From Saccharum officinarum (Eukaryota > Streptophyta > Magnoliopsida > Poales > Poaceae), in the NCBI GenBank assembly GCA_020631735.1, contig CM036231.1, positions 7,219,831 to 7,283,830 on the forward strand: DNA of 64,000 nucleotides, written 5' to 3'. Of the stretch, positions 57,477 through 64,000 are shown in pieces. The notes beneath the pieces are model-generated. The model was not told the origin of the DNA. It ran no database searches and saw only the letters and a program-made list of their open reading frames with translations. Both the position numbers and the translations under genes were made by a program. The number at the start of each line of letters is the position of its first letter. Position 1 is the stretch's first letter.

Positions 57477-57893
57477 ATCTCCCCCTTTTTGATAATTGAT
57501 GACAACCTATTTACAAAGATATTCAATGAAATCTTTTTGGATTCATGTTGCTTGCCCAAGCATATTACCGTGTGTAAAGATTATGGACAAGTTTCCTCAA
57601 CCCAAATTGGTAGTATTAGCTGCCCCTACATATGTGCTTAGAGTTTGGATTTGAAAGATTGCACATATGCATGGATTGAAAGTTTGGGAGAGTAATAGCT
57701 ATCAAATGATGCTAAGGTGTAAAGAATGGACCTTTGAAATGTGATACCAATCGGAGTTGCCATTTGAACACCATCCTTAGCACCATGGTTAGTTAGATAG
57801 CACTTGCAAAACATGAACACTAGATATCCCATGAGATCAATATTATAAGCAAGGCTCTAGTACCATTTGTAAAACATGCAAGGCACATCTAAC
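57477..57893 (-). mobile_element. Sirevirus 3' internal region, truncated by the next LTR
   Basis: PPT, then a non-coding region very similar to 62375-62790 (shared CATATGTGC-TAGAGTTTGGAT, CATATGCATGGAT, CAATCGGAGTTGCC in pieces). It stops at 57893, where a Del/Tekay-like LTR begins. No coding part remains on this side of the insertion. Confidence 0.8.
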
Positions 57894-60800
57894 TATAACA
57901 CCTCCGGTGTTACGAGCCACTTAGCACCTCGCTTAAAACCTAAGAGAAATTATCCCAACAAGTTCTCAAATTTTACAATTTTACCTCACATGAAATGATA
58001 AACGAATAATGTAAGTTAGTTTGTTTCATGTGAAATCATGCTAATGAGATCTAAGTTGTTTGAATTAATTGACATGAAAAACAATTTTTATAAACAAAAA
58101 TAAAATATGACTTGTGTGTAGCACTTAAGTAAAAATTAATGAGAAAGTTGTGTAGATAAAAAATGCAACTCTTATTTTGGAAAAAAAATAAATGTTGCTA
58201 ACTAGTATTTTGCAAGCTCAAAAATCAAATTTGAATTCAATCCGACCTCAACTCTAGATCTCGTCTAAGTTGGAACCGGCGTTAGACAATGCTATTTTGG
58301 CATTCGAATTCTAACAAAAATGTTTAAACACTAACTTCATGATTTTGCACGATTGGTGGCATCATAGTGAGTGTTGGAGTACGGTGTACATCCGAGTTGC
58401 GTTGGGTGTCAAATTGCTCTCTTAAGAAATTCCCTAGATCGCTAGAACGCATTGTGAACCCCTGAGTTGATGTTCCGTTCTTGAACCGGCAATGTCAGTG
58501 ATGAGCGTATGTTGGTGTTATGATCCCCTCCCCGTTAGTTGCCCTCTTATCTTGGCAATCGATCCAATGGTTAGCTACTAGCATCGACTTTAGAGCATGG
58601 GAATTGTTTGAACCATAGTTGAGTCGTTCGTCAACTTTTGCCTTGCTTTAAAAATTTGTACGCATCACCACATATGCTTGTTCGGCTAGTGTCCGTGGTC
58701 ACCGCGCTTGGGCACCCTGTGTAGCGCGTCTGCGCACTCGGCACACCGTGCTGCCAGCCAGTTGCTGCCCTGCAACTCTAGTCGCCCTTGGCTACTTCCG
58801 CGTGGGGCCGCAGCTGCCGCCTCGTCGCGTCGTACGGCTCCACCTGCTGCCGTTGTGGCGTGGTCGTCACGCGCTGCCATTCTTCTCGCGCGCGGGCTAG
58901 GCCAATGCCACGGTGTTCATCGCCGAGTCATGGTGGCGCTCGCCTCTGCCATTTGAGCTAGCTACTCACCAAGCATGTGAACGTGGGGCACGGTTATGCG
59001 CCTGGCCATTGACCCGGTTATAGTGGTGATGGTGACATCTCTCTACCTTGAGTGTTTTCGCTCGATGACATCGGCAACTCACTTGGGTGGGCCGCCCTGA
59101 TCCAGTGCATTCCACCATGTCCTCTCCTGTCTCTTCCCTGTACACACGTAGGTGCACTGCCGCTTGCGACTGGAGCCGCACCTTCATAACTCATCGGGTT
59201 CACTCGTGTGCCCCCTCCATAGTCACGCGCTAGAAACCATCGCCCGCCCAATTCGCCTAGCTTGAGGCTTAATGTTTCGATTCCTCGCATCAGTAGGTAG
59301 CTGGGGAAGTCGGCTAGCCAAGCAAGCCCTATCGGGGCCTTGCCGTGCCTCGGCATGGTCAGGCTTGGTGTTTCCACGGCCGTCGGACGTCTTGCCGCCA
59401 AACCCGGAAGATTTGGGGGGTGAGGCTCGCTCAGCTAGTAGCAGTTCGATTTCTCGTACCCGTGGTTTTGCCTTGAATCCCTCTTCACGATGCTCACCCT
59501 ATCTTGATCAGTCCGCCCGTCGGTGACGAGGTGTCGCGTTGCTGTTCGGCTCAGGGCACCGTCGCGTGGTGCAGTCGTACGTGGCCCGGGTTCCTCGGCC
59601 GTCCCCTACCTCAACCGGTTACGCAGCTGGATGTGTGGTGAGTCGCTTATGCTCAAGTACCCCTTTACTTCGCCTCGTCGTAGACTAGGAGCGCTGGAGC
59701 GGCCCCGCCATCACCGGAGCGGTGCAGGTTTCGCCTGCCACTGTAGCCAGATCGCGGTGGTGCCCCGTTAGCCGCCAAATCACCGCCTATGGTTCCACTT
59801 TTGTTCCTAGATGCTTGTCAGCCCGCTTAGTGCGCCAATTCGGCCCCCGGGTGGTCGGCGTGGCCGCGCAGCGCCGGCCGGAGCCGCGCCGTCGTGCTCG
59901 GGTGCACCGGGGACCTTCCCGTGGTGAAGGTAGGTTAGTTGGGGGTGCTTGCTGCAAAACACGTCTCTAGTGCAAAGGTGAATGAAAGCTCCGCGTAATA
60001 ACTTGTTGAACCAAGGACTCTTTAGCAAAATATGCCGAGCGCTCGCGGGTTGGGCCTGTTGGGCCGGCTTGTTATGCGCATAGCGGTTTCCGCGCGGGCC
60101 AAAATGAGCCGCTGGGCCGAATGGGTTGCCACGGCCTTTTCTTTTGTCTAAATGCATTTCTAACTTAGTTCTGAAGTAAACTTGTAAAATCAATATTAAA
60201 TGGAATAGGAACCCTAAAAAAATTGTGAAACCAGTTTTATTTGGTTTCTAAAATCATTCTCTTTATGTTAGTGCATTTATTCCACATAGTCTGATAATGC
60301 TTTTAGAAGCTCGTTAATTAATTTGAGAGGCTTAACATTTCAAAAATATGAACTTGTATGAATCTCCAAGATTAACCTATACTAGTAATAATTCTAGAAA
60401 TTTCACAGTAAGTTCCTAGCATTATTAAGTGCTCACTATAATTTTTGTAACTTCAGAATACTTAGTTTGTTAGAATAGTTAATGAGCCCTAGTTGAAATA
60501 TATACATTAAATCAATGAAATAATAAAGCAATATCTTAGATCTGTATAACTAAAATACTTGTCGGGGTATTAGCACGTTGCTGATAACAAAAATATGCGG
60601 CTTAGCACGTTAGTCGTTAAGCTAGTGCGCGCGAGAGATGAAAATCGTATTTTAAGTTGCGACTGTCATTGATTATTTATATCTATGCGTTATATCCACG
60701 AATATCATACTAGGAATATCGATGGATTGTAGAGTCAACTGGAGTGGCGGAAAAAGATGGTGCCTTGATGATCATGTCATCGTGTTGGAATGTTAACTTT

Positions 60801-60898
60801 TGGTTACATGTTATCCGGGCAAGCCCCGGTGCATAACCCTTATTATTCTGCTCTTTATATTATGATTGTGCATTAAGTTTAAAGGAGTTGAATGAAAC

Positions 60899-61114
<216 letters not shown>

Positions 61115-61126
61115 CTATGAGTCTTA

Positions 61127-62079
61127 CTAGTATGATAGGATCGTGTAGCGTGCTATGCTATAGGATTCCGATAGAAGTTGATTGATTACCAGTCACTCGC
61201 GAGAGATAGGAAATATATTATTGTTACTATTATCATGTTACTATCACATGGAATAAATATGTATAATAATTGGAGACCGGGCGGGACTGGGCTTGGATGG
61301 ACTTGGACTTGGTTGGGCAACAGAGCGGGGCTCTGGTTGCAGTTGTCCCGCCTGTGTCGATTAAGGACCGTTCGTTGCATTGGATTCCATAGTCAGGTCA
61401 TAGACCTACTTGTCCGAGCATATACTTGCTTATGGGAGCGGAAAGACTTGTTTCTCTCTTGTCATGGGTTCTAGCTCTTTCTGGACCGGCTTTTGTAGGC
61501 TGTTATATATATTGAGTTGAGGAGGTCTAAGCACCATACTGAGGCTGGGCCTGCAGTGTTAGGGGCTTAGAGTCCGAGCTTGGACGGGAACTTGGACCCT
61601 TGACAAGAGTGGAATGGGTTGGTCTTACTTGTGCTCGGGGTACAAGCGAGGCGTGTGTTTTTTGGGCACCCAGCTGGACACATTGATTCGTGAATCATCG
61701 TCAATTTGATGGTCTGACATGACTATAATCTAGCATCGTAGTAAGGACTATGGAAGATGGTAAAATGGTTCCGATTGCTTACCTCTTGCTTAAAAGTAGC
61801 CTTGGTGCTTACATAGAATGGTCGGTTAATGAACTAATGATGACTGCTAATAAAAAGAAATATAAGAATGCACATTTAGTATTGCTTCCGGCAGTTACAA
61901 TGAACCCACAAGCCAATAGCCTTGTATAACCTTGGAGTCTTTTATTTTCTCCTGTCAGGTAAGTCTTGCTGAGTACAATTGAGTACTCAGGGTTTTATTT
62001 CCTCCAGTTGTAGGTGACAGGCATTTTTGGAGCTGGTACTGTGTTGTGGAAAACCTCCTAGTGGGCTCAGAGAGGATTT
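61127..62079. other. LTR tail, no gene
   Basis: A plus-strand frame (61178-61474) has no recognisable domain. It is treated as part of the Del/Tekay-like LTR above. Confidence 0.4.
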
Positions 62080-62179
62080 NNNNNNNNNNNNNNNNNNNNN
62101 NNNNNNNNNNNNNNNNNNNNNNNNNNNNNNNNNNNNNNNNNNNNNNNNNNNNNNNNNNNNNNNNNNNNNNNNNNNNNNN
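62080..62179. other. Scaffold gap, 100 N
   Basis: Exactly 100 Ns, a fixed-size gap. Unlike the first gap, I see no overlap between the two sides: Del/Tekay-like LTR on the left, Sirevirus LTR end on the right. Confidence 0.95.
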
Positions 62180-62374
62180 CGCTTCGAAGCCTCGACTTGC
62201 CCTTCACCTTCACAACGGTCCATCGAGCCACAGCCTATGCTTGGTCTTCATCATCTGGTCACATGAGTTCATGTCATGTCTCATATGCAATGACCCTTTA
62301 TCTAAATCATCCACTTAGATACAAAGGTTAGTCCTAGGTTTCATCAATTAGCCAAAACACTAGGGACTTTCAAT
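62180..62374 (-). repeat. End of a third Sirevirus LTR
   Basis: The last 195 bp of an LTR ending CACTAGGGACTTTCA. It resembles 57300-57476 (shared AGGTTAGT-CTAGGTTTCATCAAT in parts). The rest of the LTR is in the gap. Confidence 0.8.
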
Positions 62375-63584
62375 CTCCCCTTTTTGTAATTGATGACAAC
62401 CCCTCAAAAGATGATTTTGATAATAAAAGTTTAAAACTTGTCATACTTGTCCAATCATTTTGCTCATAAGTAAAGTTTGGACAATTATCACAAGCTCGGT
62501 TTTGGTAGCATTAGCTCCCCTACATATGTGCATAGAGTTTGGATTGAAAGCTTTGCACATATGCATGGATAGAAATGTTGGGAGAGTAATTCTACCAAAA
62601 TGATGCTATGGTGTAAGAAATGGACTTTTGAAGCGTGATACAATCGGAGTTGCCTTTTACACCATCCTTAGCATCATGAAGTAACTAGACATCCATCAAA
62701 CTCAAGAACCCCGTGAGATCAACATTATATGTAAAGGTTCTTGGACCACTTGTAAAGCTAACCACTTGTAAAGCTTTAAGGCAAGTCTAGATACCACATG
62801 TAAACTATTCCTATGCATGCTAGTAGATCATTTCATCATCCAATTTCTATACTAGCATTGCACCACACAAGCATGTATATTGAATTTAAATACATGTGCA
62901 ATGAGCAAGTCATATGAGAATGCACAAACAAATGCAACAACTTGTTTATGAGCTTGCTCCCCCTACTTGTGTGCATCAACAAATTTTATTTACCCCTTTA
63001 TAGTTGAATCATCTTTTTCTCATCATAAATTTTAATTTACCCTTTATCAATGAATATCTTTTTCTCTCCCCTTTGTCAACAACTTACCAAAAAGGGATCA
63101 AATTGTGGAGAGAAGGAAAGTGTTTGATGGAGTAGATTGAAATTAATTCGATACCACATGTAAGGTTAATTTATCAAATTTGGTTTAACCTAGAATACTT
63201 GCCAAAGATATTTAATTCGATTTGAACCAAGACAAGCTTCTTCACTCCTCAAAATAAGGGTTATCTTGCCTATGTTGAATTAAACACTTATAGCAAATCT
63301 TCTAGATTCAACACTAGGTTTACAAGCTCACAAACATGTCATATGCCACTAGATCAAAATAAGCATAGAAGCAATAGTGGTAACATATATCCATCAAATT
63401 CATTTGATTTATCATGAATGCTTATGCGTACACTTATTATGTCTACATGCTCTATCAAGTCCTTAGCATAGGATGAAAGACATGTCAATCAATTTTACCT
63501 TGCAATGTCGAAGGAGAGGCATGTCAATAAGTGGGTGGGGTGCATTCAACTCATGTTTGAGAAATCAAGAATGTTCAATTCATT
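62375..63584 (-). mobile_element. Third Sirevirus: PPT and non-coding 3' region
   Basis: The minus-strand PPT AAAAAGGGGAGAT is at 62375-62387. Further C-rich (purine on minus) tracts are at about 62512 and 62948 (GCTCCCCCTAC). No ORF. It is the same element type as 57477-57893 but longer. Confidence 0.8.
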
Positions 63585-64000
63585 CCTTAGCTTGCAAAAC
63601 TCTTTTCATCAAGTGGCTTAGTGAGAATATCGGCAAGTTGATCATCGGTGCCAACACTTTCAATGGCAATATCTCCTTTTGTTGATGATCTCTAATGAAA
63701 TGATGTCTTATGTCAATATGCTTTGTTCTTCCATGTTGAACCGGGTTTTGTATCATCTTGATTGCACTCTCATTATCACATAGCAACGGCACATTCTTGA
63801 AGTTGAGGCCATAATCCTTCAAAGTTGATTTCATCCATAGCAATTGTGCACAACAACTCCCCGCACTCACATATTCGGCTTCGGCGGTAGAGATTGCCAC
63901 ACTATTTTGTTTCTTTGAGGACCATGACACAAGTGATCTTCCAAGTAATTGACATGTGCCACTTGTGCTTTTCCTATTGATCTTGCAACCCCCATAGTCG
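63585..64000 (-). pseudogene. pol: Third Sirevirus: RNase H end of pol, partial
   Basis: The minus strand reads SWSSKKQNSVAISTAEAEYV, CCAQLLWMKSTLKDYG, LLCDNESAIKMIQNPV and RTKHIDIRHHFIRDHQQK, the copia RNase H with its catalytic Asp/Glu positions, and runs on past the window end (KSTSGT-type text near 63960). After HQQK the expected LADIFTKPLD is read in another frame (a one-base shift near 63665), so this copy is broken or has a sequence error. Similarity to the 17.3-kb RNase H is clear but well below identity, so it is a different Sirevirus family. Confidence 0.88.

Noticed and set aside
58686..59970. Genes in the GC-rich block of the 57.9-62.1 kb region
   Set aside because: Frames on both strands, no domains, and the block matches the GC-rich part expected in large Del/Tekay-like LTRs.

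Overview
The window is a transposon-rich intergenic stretch of a grass nuclear genome. It is most likely from the Andropogoneae (sorghum, sugarcane or Miscanthus type); this is an inference from the repeat types: Sirevirus (Ty1/copia Maximus) elements, Del/Tekay-like LTRs, Stowaway and Tourist-like MITEs and an F-box/DUF295 pseudogene. I see no intact host gene, no rRNA or tRNA gene and no CRISPR array. Almost everything supportable is mobile-element sequence in several layers of nesting, plus two 100-N scaffold gaps (14554-14653 and 62080-62179).

Layout. 1-4805: Del/Tekay-like LTR sequence (minus) interrupted by a solo Sirevirus LTR (1696-3501, target duplication TCAAC). 4806-6463: unassigned sequence with one MITE. 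6464-24820: a Sirevirus locus that appears twice around the first gap. The block before the gap (6464-14553) and the block after it (14654-22731) carry the same flank, the same LTR and the same internal region, so this is best read as an unmerged contig overlap or haplotype duplication. The real element is 15095-24815 (minus strand, 9.7 kb, target duplication ACCAT), with a long gag ORF, a frameshifted pol, PBS, PPT and two 1.46-kb LTRs.

24816-34100: sequence around the Sirevirus insertion, with possible exon remnants, a 2.3-kb MULE (10-bp target duplication GGATGAAGGG) that keeps the C-terminal part of a transposase and contains a further nested element, and an F-box/DUF295 pseudogene. 34100-49600: a MITE-dense stretch. 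One family with 3-bp target duplications occurs eight times between 29.9 and 45.2 kb, and three elements carry degenerate GCAACAT arrays.

50.6-54.9 kb: a nest in which a copia RNase H remnant and its 3' LTR are split by a MULE-like element with long inverted repeats. That element in turn holds a hAT MITE (8-bp duplication) and a 2.06-kb hAT-like element (near-perfect 8-bp duplication). 55.5-57.9 kb: a second Sirevirus LTR and 3' end, cut by a Del/Tekay-like LTR (57.9-62.08 kb, with a large AT microsatellite). After the second gap comes a third Sirevirus whose RNase H runs off the window.

All Sirevirus copies here lie on the minus strand, share a TATAAATAG promoter box, and those with visible U3 carry CG-rich palindromic repeats there. 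I did not find convincing evidence of a previously undescribed biological system. The points most worth checking are the assembly duplication, the in-frame UAG between gag and pol, the MULE and hAT nests, and the palindrome-rich U3 regions.
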